Shown here: piece by piece, positions 10,284 through 22,119 of the stretch
Numbering within the stretch: the stretch's first letter is position 1
How the letters are laid out: every line of letters starts with the position of its first letter
DNA from: Chondrus crispus
Taxonomy: Eukaryota > Rhodophyta > Florideophyceae > Gigartinales > Gigartinaceae
Assembly: GCF_000350225.1 (NCBI RefSeq)
Contig: NW_005179179.1
Coordinates: forward strand, 447,030-511,029
Direction: 5' to 3'
DNA: 64,000 bases
Notes under the pieces: generated by a model
What the model saw: the letters and a program-made list of their open reading frames with translations, nothing else
Databases searched by the model: none
Told to the model about the DNA's origin: nothing
Program-made: the position numbers and the translations under genes

Positions 10284-11017
10284 TCAGTAATACAGACGTA
10301 GTTGCTCTGATGAGGGGGGTTGACGAGCGTCGGGACGTCCCGATGAGGCCGTCCTCTCGGCACGACCTTCCCCATACGCAGCGGGGTTCTCGAGACGCGA
10401 GCCTTCGACGAGCACCAGTCGCGAGTGAAACTGGTCGACCAGTGCTCGGAGGCTCTCCAGCGACTGGCTAACTCGGTCAAACCTCCCCTCGCGCACGGAA
10501 CGGAGTTCGTCCATACAGCGCGAGTACACAGCGTCCGTAACGTCAATGCCGAGAGAAGTGCGAACTTCCTCGATGTAGTCCGCTATGCGATCGAACATCG
10601 CCGCCGCTTGTCCTTCGGGGGACTCGGGCGACGGTTCGCGGTCTTGAAGACCTGCGTCGCCATCGCCCAACGTGGGTGATGGGGCGTGCATAGCGGCCGC
10701 CCTCGGGTTCGCCGGTTTGGAGCGGATCGAGGGCTCGTATTCTTCACTCATCTCGACGCGTTCGGACGCGGAGGAAAAAGTCAATCTTCTCGGAATGATC
10801 TCGGGATCTTCTAGGTCGGGAGACCACTGCAGCATAAACACCCCCAGACGACTGGAGGTGTATGCGCAGTTCGACCTGTAGACCCCGGATGGGAGAAGGG
10901 GGAAGCGGGCTAACCAGCTACGAAACCGGGCTCGGGCCCGGGTAGCGGTGGTAGAGTGGGAGCGAGCAGGGACGCCCGCACGCAAGAGCGGATCGACGCC
11001 TCGACGCCCCGGAGCAG
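10284..11017 (-). mobile_element. Element A: gypsy LTR end and gag fragment, interrupted
   Basis: On the minus strand an LTR portion (11017-10877, ending CTACA) is followed by the first part of a gag-like protein (about 10838-10284). That protein is acidic and polar with a helical region (MFDRIADYIEEVRTSLGI), and is similar in style to the gag of element B. The rest of A is missing. The other part of the LTR lies at 22120-22600, displaced by the insertion of element B with target duplication AGCAG. The LTR is related to the solo LTR at 24519-25615 (shared GGATCGACG and CTCGACGCCCCGG). It is a broken remnant, older than B. Confidence 0.7.
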
Positions 11018-11689
11018 TGTGGGATAACTCCTTTCCGCCCTGGGTTGGGTGAGAGGCGGAGGCTTTAGCGAGGGAACACGCGCCGCGGACGCGACGCGCT
11101 GATTCAACCGATCGCACGAGCTCGCGAAAAGGGAGTGGCTCACTGGCCGGTTACGCGCATTCGCCCCATGGTGCGTGAACGGGAGCGACCGGTAACGGGT
11201 TAGAAGCCAGCGCGCGCGACAGACAACCGAAAACGGACGTATATAGGCGCGAAAGGGACGGGGGCGAGCTTGCCCCGAGTTTACCGGTAGGGACGGGTGT
11301 CAGGTCTTAACCCCTCAGAGGGACGCCTCGGACACCTGTCCCAGTACAGTAGTACAGTACCTGCCGCCTAGTGCGTGCTGGGTACTGTACACAATTAAAA
11401 AGCTAGCGCCATAATTACTACTACCGCACGGACGCTGCTACTACACGTGTGCACTACTGTACACGCGTGTTGCTTACAGACTACCGCACGGACGACACGT
11501 GTGCTAACGTACACGCGTAATACTAGCAGACTTTCGCTTGGCCGACACGTGCACAACTGTACACGTACGCCAGATTACGACCGCTCGGCACGCGCGCGCG
11601 CTCGCTACACGTGGGCACAACCGCCCACGTGTATACCGTACACGGCCGTCCGATGAACTCCGCGCGCTCGCGCCGGTCATTATACTACA
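11018..11689 (-). repeat. 3' LTR of element B
   Basis: Read on the minus strand, this LTR starts TGTAGTATAATGACC and ends GTTATCCCACA. It is 672 bp, the same length as its partner at 21448-22119. It contains several CACGTG and GTACTGTAC palindromes (11340-11640) that may serve as transcription-factor sites, and a TATATA box near 11240. Confidence 0.9.
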
Positions 11690-11780
11690 GACCTCTCCCC
11701 TAAGCTTTCGCTACGTCCCCGTAGCGACCCTCTACTCGACCGCGCGGTTCCGCTCCGGACGTTTCCGTGTATTGCGCACG

Positions 11781-14294
11781 ATGCGGGGACAGAAACCCCT
11801 CCGTGCGGACGATCATGCCCCCTGGCTCGTCATCGAGCTGGCGGTATATAACGCCGCGGGTTCATCCGATTCGGAGAGCGCGTCGTCCGATTCTCCCCAC
11901 GCGATCCACACTGACCCCCCAATTCTTCCCCAACACTCCCCTGCGAACTCAGAAACCTCCTCCGACAGCGACGACGACATCCCCCTACAGCAGCTCTTCA
12001 ACCAACCGATGGACGGTCCTCGCGACACCTCTGCCGTGCGCGCGTACAGTCAGCCGTTGAGCCCGCCTCGGGCTCCGACGGCGGCGCCGGTACGTCCCAC
12101 CTTCCAACCGCGGCGACGCCTTCGCGACGGCCTGCAACCGTCCACTGGAGTGGCGGGGCCCGCGCAAGCGCCAGTTGATTCGCCCGTACCGGTCGGTTCG
12201 CCACCGCGGGGCGCCCAAGCAACACAGTCCTCGCCGCTGCCCCTCGCGGGCGCGGCTCCAAGAACGGTTGAGGCGGATCCTGGGCTCCCCGTGGAGCTGC
12301 CGCTGCCTCCCATGTCGCCGTTGCCCGCTGCGAGTACGGCGCTCACAAGGGCCGCTTCCGAGGCGCCGTACGCGGCGCCGGCGCCGTCGAGTAGCGTAAC
12401 GCTTGCACCGGCCGGACGGGGGGCGACAACGTCGCTGGGGCGGGTATTCACCGCCCCGAGTACCCCGGCCTGGCTGCGCAGCGGCGTCGGCTCCGTACGG
12501 TCGCTGTGGCCCGGGTCCTCGATGGACCACCGCCGCCGGCGCGCACGCCGACGCGCCGCGGGCCGCAAGCCTCCGATTACGGTCGAGGAATATGTTCAGC
12601 GGAACTTGCTGGACGCGGCGAGGTTCGCGGCCATTCCGATGGTGCGCCCGATCAAGACTCCGTCCGGGCGCGGTGCCGTGGCGCAAGAGAACCGCGCCGG
12701 CGCGTGGAAGGCGCGATGGCGTCACGCTCCGTGTCGGACGCTTGCCGCGGCGGGCAGTGACTTGCTCTATGTCCGCTGCGAGGGCGAGGAAAAGTACCAC
12801 GTCTCGCTGCTGAACCTCTTCGGTCTGTATCGCCGCTTCGAGGGCCTCGCGCCCGACGTCCGCTTGGTGGCCTTTCCGCGGCCTTTCGACAGCTGGTACA
12901 GCGTTGCGAACCGAGCGCGGTGGGGTGAAGACGCAGCGCGCGAGAGTCGGTTGCGCTGGCGCCGGGTGGACGATTTCTTCCACATGTGGCACAGTACCGA
13001 GTTTTTCTCGGTGCCCAGCGCCGCGCGGCGCGGCCTGTACCCCACGCTCCCGCCGAACTGGTCGACGTTCGAGGCGCCGGAGTACCTGTGCGTACCGACG
13101 CCGAGCGTCATGGCGTACGTGGCGGCGCATTGGTTGCCGCTCGGCCGATCGGAATCCGCGGAAACGGAGCGAACGCGCGTCTTGGTGCACGCGATCATGC
13201 TTTCCGAATGGGCGGTCTTGGCCTTCCTGTGCTTCTTACACGCCGCTCGCGAGGGACTGCCGTTCTTCACGAAGTGTCCCGACCCGCGGCTGATCGCGCG
13301 GCGCGAGGAACCGTTCGGTGAGCGCGGCCTGCTCTTCCGCCTCTCGGCGGGGCTCATCGATTTAATCCGCTCGGTCGGTATCGCGGAGATCCTCGAGGGT
13401 ACGGCGTTTGACGCGACCTACGCGACGCAGCTGTTGGCCTTCACCGAGGGTATGGATTGGAGCGGCCGGCCGGACTTCGTGTGGTTCAGCTGGAACCAGC
13501 GGTGCACCCTACCGATGCCCTCCGGAGCCGAGGCCGAGACCGGTGCCGATGGTGGCAGAGCAGCCCCCGGTCCAGCGGACGCGACCGTCGCGGTCGACGT
13601 GGACGGCGCAGGCGACACAGTCGACGCGGGTGACACGGGCGGCTTGCTTGCCGATGCCGATGTCGCGCCGCCGCGCGATGCTGGAACCGGTGCGGTGAGA
13701 AGCGTCGTCGAGACCGCGGCACTGGCCCGCGGCGGATCCGCTCGTGTGGCCTCGATCCAGAGCGACTCACCGAAGGGGTTGGTGCCAGAGCGACGCGACT
13801 TAAGAGAACCCCCCGGTGTCGTGGGAATTTCGGCCCCCACCTCAAGCCCCCCACACATCAGCGTGGTGACCGGTACCGAAGGCGATCATCGTCCCGCTCT
13901 GATGCCGCCTCCTTCCGCTCCGCAACCGTCCGGCCGGTCTTCCCCGGAGCGCCTCCGTGAGGAGGCCGCGTTCACTGCCCTGCAGTACGCTTGCTCCTTC
14001 GAGGGGGCAACAGTTCCTTCGTCGGTTGAGCAGGCGCTACTGCAGGCGCGCGAGTGGATGCACCAAGTCAAGCAGTTGAAGACGACCGTCGCGGCGCTCG
14101 GAGAGGCCTCCACCGCCGCGGAGCGTGAGCGCGTCGAGCACCACGAGAAGCTCCGCGGCGTGCAGGACATCCTCGCGGTCGTCAGCCAACGTCTCGCCGC
14201 GCCGCCGATGCCTGCCGCTACGGTCGGGGCCACGCGCCCCGCGCCCGAAGATGCCGCGGCGGCTCCGCCGGTTAAGAGCACGCGTCGTTCTTGA
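11781..14294 (+). CDS. Antisense-strand ORF of element B, 837 aa, unknown function
   Basis: This frame lies between the integrase end and the 3' LTR of B but points the opposite way, converging on pol. The frame is open from inside the LTR (11538); the first ATG outside the LTR is at 11781 (MRGQKPLRADDHAPW), 92 bp beyond the LTR edge. The protein has a Ser/Asp-rich then Pro/Ala-rich N-terminal third (about residues 30-240), a basic patch (HRRRRARRRAAGRK), and a conserved-looking globular core of about 300 residues rich in W, Y and F (SLLNLFGLYRRFEGL, FLCFLHAAREGLPFF). An acidic Ala-rich linker and a C-terminal coiled coil (about residues 735-800) follow. No zinc knuckle, protease or membrane segment is visible, so it does not look like an envelope. 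The core resembles a gag- or plant-mobile-domain-type fold only in general character; I do not recognise it. It is uninterrupted although pol is broken. Antisense ORFs in this position are known from some plant Ty3/gypsy elements. Transcription could start in the LTR, which would then act in both directions. Confidence 0.7.
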   Translation: MRGQKPLRADDHAPWLVIELAVYNAAGSSDSESASSDSPHAIHTDPPILPQHSPANSETSSDSDDDIPLQQLFNQPMDGPRDTSAVRAYSQPLSPPRAPTAAPVRPTFQPRRRLRDGLQPSTGVAGPAQAPVDSPVPVGSPPRGAQATQSSPLPLAGAAPRTVEADPGLPVELPLPPMSPLPAASTALTRAASEAPYAAPAPSSSVTLAPAGRGATTSLGRVFTAPSTPAWLRSGVGSVRSLWPGSSMDHRRRRARRRAAGRKPPITVEEYVQRNLLDAARFAAIPMVRPIKTPSGRGAVAQENRAGAWKARWRHAPCRTLAAAGSDLLYVRCEGEEKYHVSLLNLFGLYRRFEGLAPDVRLVAFPRPFDSWYSVANRARWGEDAARESRLRWRRVDDFFHMWHSTEFFSVPSAARRGLYPTLPPNWSTFEAPEYLCVPTPSVMAYVAAHWLPLGRSESAETERTRVLVHAIMLSEWAVLAFLCFLHAAREGLPFFTKCPDPRLIARREEPFGERGLLFRLSAGLIDLIRSVGIAEILEGTAFDATYATQLLAFTEGMDWSGRPDFVWFSWNQRCTLPMPSGAEAETGADGGRAAPGPADATVAVDVDGAGDTVDAGDTGGLLADADVAPPRDAGTGAVRSVVETAALARGGSARVASIQSDSPKGLVPERRDLREPPGVVGISAPTSSPPHISVVTGTEGDHRPALMPPPSAPQPSGRSSPERLREEAAFTALQYACSFEGATVPSSVEQALLQAREWMHQVKQLKTTVAALGEASTAAERERVEHHEKLRGVQDILAVVSQRLAAPPMPAATVGATRPAPEDAAAAPPVKSTRRS

Positions 14295-17200
14295 GCCCCG
14301 ATCCGTTGGTCGCCCCCTTTCGCGTAGCCCATTAGGGGCTCCGCCCACAGTAAACAGAGCCGATTAGCGGTGTTCCTTGCCTTTTCCTTTTGGCGCGCGC
14401 GGGCGGCAGTTCACGACGCGCGCGAGCGAGGTCGTCCTGACGGTTCGGCCATGCGAGGCCGGAAGGAGCACTACGCGAGCGCGCTTGTCCGTCCTTGGCG
14501 CGTACGCCAATATCGGTCGATGAAAGGTTGCGGGAGCCCCTCGGAAGGCTCGTAGGTATCGTCGGAAGCGGCGTACCCGTACCAGCGAACCTTGTATTCG
14601 ATGCCGCCGCGGGTCATACGGTGTCCGACGATGCGGTCAACGACGTATTCCGCACGGGGCGTTGCGGCTTGTGCGTCCGATGCGGATGGAATGGCCGAGG
14701 TGACAGTATCCCCAGGCCCGCGCGGCATTTTCGTAACGCGGTCGATGCTCACGCGGTTCTCCACACCGTCCTGCTCGATAAGGACCGTGGTGTCCGTAGC
14801 GGAGCGCACGCGAAACGGCCCCTCTGTCTTTGGTAGAAGTTTGACAGAGAGCTCGTCCGTTCCGGTCGTACCTTGCGCACGCGTGCGTCGCTCGACGCTT
14901 GTCAACGGGCGGGGCGGGCGATCAACGTAGACAAAATCGCCCGCCACAACGACCGGACGGAAGCGGACCTTCTTGTCAAAATTGTCCTTGTACCGCTTTT
15001 GCGATGCGGTTAATTTCGTCCGAGCACGGTCGAGCGCGTCGCGAAGCTTGCGCAGCGTAGCGCGCTTGTACTGCACTGGGGTCCGCGGGTCCTCTAGATG
15101 GGTCCTCGCGTCCTGCCGTACAGTACCGGGTAGAATTAAACCGGACGGTGGCCGCGTTAACACCAGGTCGAACGGAGTCGTCTCCGTCGACCGGTGGACC
15201 TGCGTATTGTACGCGAAGGTCAGCGGCTGCACGTAGTCGTCCCAATCGCGCTAGTGCTCCTCCACGTAGTGCCGGAGGCGTTGCACCAGCGTGCGATTGA
15301 ACCGTTCGGTCTACCCATTCGACTGGGGGTGGTAGGCCGTCGTGAGATAATGCCGCACCCCCCGGAGGGCGCATACCGCGTCGAAGAATTTCGCAGCAAA
15401 CTGAGGGCCATGTCGGTTAGTACGTAGCGCGGCGCTCCGTAAACGTAGACCCAGTTGTCCAAAAACGCATTTGCGACGACCGAAGCGGTTATGGTCCGGA
15501 GCGGGATACTGCGCGTTAGCTTGGAGAACCGGTCGGTAATTACGAACACGTGTTGGTTTCCATGCGCAGTCTTGGGCAGGGGCCCCAGGAGGTCCATCGC
15601 GCCAAACTCCAAGGGGTCCACCGCGGGGAACAGCTTGAGATCCTTTTGGTTCTTGACAAGCGTCCCGCGGGTTGCACCACACGAGGTGCAATTCCGTACG
15701 GTCGAAAACGCGTCGCTGGCCATGTGTGGCCAGTAGTACTCCCTGCGAAGGGTGTAGTACATACGCGTCGCTCCCGGGTGACCTGCCAACCTCGGATGGT
15801 GTGACAGGTACAGTACCCGGGGGCGTAACCGAGTCAGTACCACGCGCTGCAGGGTCCCGTCCAGCGGGGACGTCCTCACGAGCAATCCGTAACGGTCGAT
15901 GTCGAACTTCGAGTTCGGCGTCCCGACGGTTTCCGCGGCGAAGCGACAGAAGGCGTCCTCAGCTTGTTCGCGTATAAATTCCTCAACCGAGATGTACGCA
16001 GCGTCGCGTTCCTCGGGAGTTATCGCGAGCTCGTGACAACTGTCCGGACGGTCTTGCGGCGGGTCCCATTGCACATTGTCCAGGAGGGCCTCGCTGCCCT
16101 CATCGTACTGGACCGCGAAGCACGGGACCTCATCATCGACCGGTTCGGTGTCTCTTCCATCGGTACGTAAGCGCGATACACCGTCCGCGAGTTGGTGCTT
16201 GACGCCTGGGCGGTACTGTACCTCGTAGTCGTACTCCGCCAAGCGCAGGCGCCAGCGAGCTAGCCGACCGGAACTGTCCGCTAAATTGAGGACCCAGCGT
16301 AGGGCCTCGTGATCCGTGCGGATGTTGAACGCGCTTCCGTATAGGTAAGGCTGTAGGGTGAGGATGCCCCACACTACGGCCAAGCATTCCTTTTCGGTAG
16401 TCGTATAATTGCGCTCCGCATCGGTCAACGCGCGGCTCCAATATCCGATCGGTCGGGTACCTCCATCGAGTTGCTCCTGTAGAAGGGCGCAACCCACTTG
16501 GTGTCCGCACGCTCGGTGTCCAGCGTATATTTCCGTCCGTAGCGGGGCAGCGCGATGATTGGCGGCGACACGAGGCGCCGCTTCAATTCCTCAAACGCCG
16601 TGTATTCCGCATCGGTTAAGATCTCGAACTCGTAGGTCTGATTCTTGCCGGTCTTCTTATTCAGCGGCGCGGCGATCTTCGCGAATCCTTGCACAAACCG
16701 TCGGTAAACGTTGCACATCCCGAGAAAGGATCGCAGTTCCGTTTGGTTCGTAGGCGCGCGCGCGCTCTCGATCGCGATGACGTTGCGTCGCTCCACCTCC
16801 AACCGTCCCGGACGAATGACGTGCCCGAGATAGGTTACGGAAGTGTCGAAAAACGCGCACTTCGCCAATTTTAGCGACACGCCCGAGGTATGTAGAAGCC
16901 GTAGTACCTCGCGCACGTGTGCCATATGTTCCGTAACGGTTCGCGAGTAGACGATGACGTCATCGAGGTAGACCAGCGCGGTCTCCCATTTCACACGGGA
17001 CAGGATGATGTCGACCGCTCGTTGAAATGTCGCGGGCGCGTTTTTGAGACCGAACGACATGCGTAGAAAGCGGTAGAGGCCCGAATGCGACGCGAACGTA
17101 GTTTTATCGCGGTCCTCCTCGGCGATCTCCACCTGCCAATACCCGCTATTACAGTCTAGCGTGGTAAAGACAGTGGCATCGCCGAGCGAGTCGATACATT

Positions 17201-20200
17201 CGTCCATGCGCGGTAGTGGGTAGGAGTCGCGAACCGTAACGGCGTTTAGCTTGCGATAATCCACGCAGAACCGCATGGTCCCGTCCTTTTTAGGGACGAA
17301 GACCACGGGGCTCGCCCACTCGGCCAATGTCGGTTCGATGACTCCCGCGCGCAGCATGCGGTCGATTTCCTTCTTCTCCTTCTCGCGCGCGATGGGTCCG
17401 GCTCGGTAGGGTGCTTTGTAGATCGGCTTCGCACCGGGCTTCAGCTCGATGCGATGCTTCGTAACATCGATCTTACCCAAGTGGCCGGACCATATGTCCT
17501 TGAACTCGGACAGCATGTCCATAATTTCCGACCGGACGGTACTGTCTTCTGCACCAATATGGACGTCTTCTTCCCACGAGCGGGTCTTCTCCGCGTCCGT
17601 ATCTGTCCGCTCATCTGCGTTAGCGGGATTGCCACTGTGAGCGTCTTCCGTTTCCGGTTCTTGGCGTCGCGCGCCTCCTCCCGTAGCGGTGGTGGATTTA
17701 ATTCCGCCATCGTCCGTAACGGGTCCTTCTCGTCACGTACATTCCCCCGCGGGTGAGGAATTAATCCTGCCTTCGTCCGTACCGGATTCTTTGCGACGTG
17801 CGTACCCTTCTGTACCGGTGGAGGATTTTCTTCTGCCATCGTCCGTAACTAATTGTTCGCGTCGCGCCTGTTCCTCCGTAGCGGTCGAGGAATTATTTTT
17901 GTTCCCTCCCCCTTCCTTAGCGTCGGCCTCTCCGGGGGCCGACACGCCAAGTGCCAGGATGTGTGTGGGGGATGGCAACGCGAGACCGACAACGGTATGC
18001 TTGGGGACGTGGACCGCGCGGTTTCCGAAGTTGCTAACGAGCACCGTAAACGGCTCGCTCGGGAAGAGGTCCACGACCCCCTGGGCATCAGGCATAAATT
18101 CTTGTGCGCCGCTTTGGGGTGGTTTTGCAGGAAGCAAAGCCCCCCAACCGGTGTTGCGATGCGTACCATCGCTTGGGTCATCGGGGGTATCGTGACCCCC
18201 TTGACCACGCGAATTTTCCGTGACGGTACGTTCGTCGGGAACTGCGCGCGCTTCCGGTCGGCCGAATTTTCCTCCTGCGGGAGCTGCTGCGACGGTCCCC
18301 TCGAGGCCATCTTGCGGTCGTGTCTCGAGGGTGTGACTCCCGTCAGCGCTACGGACGGCGCATGATTGAACAGCACCTTCCTCTGCGGTGGCAGGATCGC
18401 CTTCACGTGGCAATCCAGGAACGTGGTTCCGAGGATACAGTCCACCGCAAGGTTGGTGACGACCATGAACGGTACGCGCGCGACGAACTCACCAATCTGG
18501 ACGTACAGCTTGAGCTCGCCGAGGGCCTTCATCGACCTATTGGAAGCGTCGATGAGCGGCGGGCTCCGCGCGGACTGGATGGCAGTGCGCCACGGTTCTG
18601 CCACACAGCGTAGGTGGATTAGATTCGGGCCGGCGCCCGAATCTAGAACCGCCGTGATGGCGCGCATCATCGCGCGTCGTTGTCCGACCGTTGCGGTGAC
18701 CTTATAATTTTGCTTCTTGAAGAAGCAAATTGCCGCTTCGTCCGTTCCGCTCTGCGATTGCGCGCGTACCGAAGCGGTCGACGGGGTGCCTTGTTTATTG
18801 AGGCTTGGCACGGGGAGGATCGTCGACGCCTCTACGCGTCCTCCCCGGCTTCCCCCGTCAACCCAAGGTCCTCGGGACCCTCGTCCGTCAGCGGTAACGC
18901 GGGTTCTTCCGATTGGACGGTCTCGCGCGGCTCGACCACGTTGATGCCCGTGAGAGCCTGCGCACGCGAATTTCGCCTCGCGGTCGGCGGTTGACGCTCG
19001 AACGGCGAACCTGGGCGGAGACCTTGACGGATCCGAAGCTTTTGATAATTGGCCTCGCGGGCCTGCAAAAGCTTCGAACGCAGCGAGCTATCCGCCACCA
19101 CAGGACATTGCTCCTGTCGGTGGGTCAGGTCCAGACAGAACCGACACGGCGGGGGTCCAGGTAATCCTTGGTTGAAGAACCGGATCCGCTGGTTCTGTAC
19201 TGGCCTTCCGTACGGATATGCGCGCGCGTCACCTTGTTGGGCGGGCGCCATCGGTGCGCCCGCCGGGCACGAGGCCGGTGACGGATGGTAGCTAGTCGGC
19301 GGCGAGCTAAGCGAGCTCTGCGTCACCGACTGGTCCGTCACCGCCAGTATCTCCTCCGTTTCGGTTCCGCGCGCTGTTGGGAGTTCAGATAGGGACTCGA
19401 CCGACAGCACGGGCCTTGTCCGCGCGTTGCGCATGAATCTTCTCACCGAATCGGACGGTGCTCGAGGCGACGCGAACGAGGTCGCCTGTCTTCGAGCTGA
19501 GCGGTGCGTCTCGCCTATCGCTTGCCCGTAGCGTGCCACTGCTTGGTAGTCCACGCCCGGATGCGTCGCGAGATATTTCCGCACCTGCGCGCACGTCGCT
19601 GGCAGAAGTCCCTCAACGAAAAGGGACTTCAAGCGCCTGTCCGAAAATACGGTTCCGCAGCGCAACGCCTTGTCCCACAACTGGTTACTGTACACCTCCT
19701 CCGTCATATTAGAGGTCTGACGGAAGGAAGTGACATCACCCACCGCTTCAGAAACAACTTCGTCAGTCGCGTACGTGCGTAATAAAAAGTTAACAACTTC
19801 CGCGTAGGTTTCGAGCACATCGCGCTGCTCCGCATCGACCACCATGGTGTTCCCGTGTAGCCTGGACTGGAGCAAGGCGTGAGCCTGCCCAGTCAAATAG
19901 AACTGGAAACACCATACGGGCGCGCCTTCGCTGACCCCATTGTGGTCGCAGGCCATCTTGAAGCGCGCGAGAAACCCTAGCACCGCGATTGGATCTTGAC
20001 CACTGAACGTGTGGGTTTTCAGCTGGACGTCCAACTTCTTCCGATAACGGTTAACTCGCCGCGCGGTACTCGCGTCGTAGCGCGCGCTGCGATTTTCCAG
20101 CCTATACGTGCGGTTGTCGACGGCCTTGGTGAACAGGTCGTTCAGCGGCCTGATCACCGGCAACCGTTTCGGATCCCGCCTCGGAGCAGACCGGCGGTCT

Positions 20201-21447
20201 CTGCCCCTGCGATGGCGGTCTCCTTCTCCGCCGGGGCTACTGTAGCCCTCCGGATCGGAGTCTTCTCGCCGGAACCGACGTCGGTCGCGCGCATTGCGGC
20301 CTCTGCGGTCGCTTCTGCGCGATCCGTCCGACTCCGTGTCCTCGTCATCGGAGGGGTATCCACCTCCTCCGGCATCGCGGTATCGCGTATAGCGTCCTTC
20401 GCGGTTATCATCGGAGGGGTAACCGACCCCTCTGGCATCGCGGTATCGCGCGTAGCGTCCGTCGCGGTTCTTGCGCGTCGCCCTGTGGCAACGTTTTGTG
20501 TCTTCTTCCTCGGAGAGGTTTTCTGTACCCTCCGAGGTGTAGCCTTGAGCGCCGGGTGCGCTTCTTCTGCTCGACCGATACGGCTGTCGCTTTTCTGTCG
20601 CGAAGCGCCCCAGGCGGTTTTCTGTCCCGCGGGGGCCAGCCGTATCGGCGAGTACGGGAGGGCCATTTTCTGTGGGCCCTCCTGTAGCACCATAAATTGG
20701 TGGGAGGTAAATGGTCTTACCCTCCGGGTGAGGGGCCATTGTACCGATCCCGGGTGCGGCGCCGATTGGTTCAGCGTGTGTTAGGGTAGAATCCGGAGCG
20801 GTTGAGTCGCGCTGCTCGCGTGCGTCGACTCCTGCTCCGGCGAAGGTCGTGGCCAGACGATTGGCCACGGCGGAGCTGATCGCTCCCTTTAGAGCCGTAC
20901 CGGACGGGGATTCTTCATCCACAGTGGTGAGCGCGGTCACCACCGCGCATTGGACTTGAGCGGGTAGAAGTTCGTCCAAAAGCGGTGGTATCGCACTGCG
21001 TACGTGCGCGTCCACGAGCGCGGGCACCGTTCGGTCGAGGCATACGCGCGCTACCTGGGGGAGTTCCGTAGCGAGGAACTCCTCGACCCAGGCCTGGATG
21101 CGCGGCTGAATCGCGTCGACCATCCATTGGACGCGATTCTCAGTGCCTGCCGACCCGGCCGGCGTAACATCCGATGCCGACGCTCGCGTGCGGCCCGGTC
21201 GCGGTGGCGGTCGCAGCAGGGCTTCCGGGTTTTCCACCCGGGGGCGCGGTGCGCCACTGCCACTGCGGGTGCTCAGACGCCCGGAGGCGGAGTCTTCCCC
21301 TTCTTCCGGTCGGTTCATCGTCGAATACGCTTCGCGATCGACGCGGTGATTTCTCAACCTTTTCCGGCCGTACGGTTCTGCACGCGATCGAGCGACTACG
21401 CGTGCGGCTCAACCTCTAGAGTTATCCCCTCCACAAGAGTACCAAAA

Positions 21448-22119
21448 TGTGGGATAACTCCTTCCCGCCCTGGGTTGGGTGAGAGGCGGAGGCTTTAGCG
21501 AGGGAGCACGCGCCGCGGACGCGACGCACTAATTCAACCGATCGCACGAGCTCGCGAAAAGGGAGTAGCTCACTGGCCGGTTACGCGCAGTCGCCCCATG
21601 GTGCGTGAACGGGAGCGACCGGTAACGGGTTAGAAGCCAGCGCGCGCGACAGACAACCGAAAACGGACGTATATAGGCGCGAAAGGGACGTGGGCGAGCT
21701 TGCCCCGAGTTTACCGGTAGGGACGGGTGTCAGGTCTTAACCCCTCAGAGGGACGCTTCGGACACCTGTCCCAGTACAGTAGTACAGTACCTGCCGCCTA
21801 GTGCGTGCTGGGTACTGTACACAATTAAAAAGCTAGCGCCATAATTACTACTACCGCACGGACGCTGCTACTACACGTGTGCACTACTGTACACGCGTGT
21901 TGCTTACAGACTACCGCACGGACGACACATGTGCTAATGCACACGCGTAATACTAGCAGACTTTCGCTTGGCCGACACGTGCACTACTGTACACGTACGC
22001 CAGATTACGACCGCTCGGCACGCGCGCGCGCTCGCTACACGTGGGCACAACCGCCGACGTGTATACCGTACATGGCCGTCCGATGAACTCCGCGCGCTCG
22101 CGCCGGTCATTATACTACA
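21448..22119 (-). repeat. 5' LTR of element B
   Basis: This LTR is the partner of 11018-11689, differing at about 14 of 672 positions by eye. On the minus strand it is followed at once by TTTTGGTACTCTTGTGG, the candidate primer-binding site. Confidence 0.9.

Larger units (their letters stand above)
11018..22119 (-). mobile_element. Element B: Ty3/gypsy chromodomain element, broken
   Basis: This 11.1-kb element sits inside the LTR of element A with target duplication AGCAG (11013-11017 and 22120-22124). On the minus strand the parts are: 5' LTR 22119-21448; leader with a candidate primer-binding site TTTTGGTACTC; gag about 21315-18832 with a CCHC knuckle; protease about 18810-17850 (LDSGAG motif); a spacer with Glu/Arg-rich repeats; RT (YLDD) and RNase H about 17500-15900; integrase about 15900-14700; a C-terminal chromodomain about 14645-14500; a purine tract just before the 3' LTR 11689-11018. 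RT before integrase is the gypsy order, and the chromodomain points to a chromovirus-like clade. The two 672-bp LTRs differ at about 14 sites (roughly 98% identical), so it is fairly young. The pol region is broken in about five places. An ORF on the opposite strand is intact. Confidence 0.9.

Noticed and set aside
11538-11780. Upstream extension of the antisense ORF into the LTR
   Set aside because: The extra 81 residues are translated from palindrome-rich LTR DNA also present at the other LTR; the first ATG outside the LTR is a more likely start.
11985-13190. 401-codon minus-strand frame opposite the antisense ORF
   Set aside because: Arg/Ala-rich product of very GC-rich DNA. The plus-strand frame has the structured composition, so this is a shadow.
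19996-20784. 262-codon plus-strand frame inside element B gag
   Set aside because: It lies antisense to the Arg/Asp-rich gag coding region; the composition mirrors that of the sense strand and no domain is visible.
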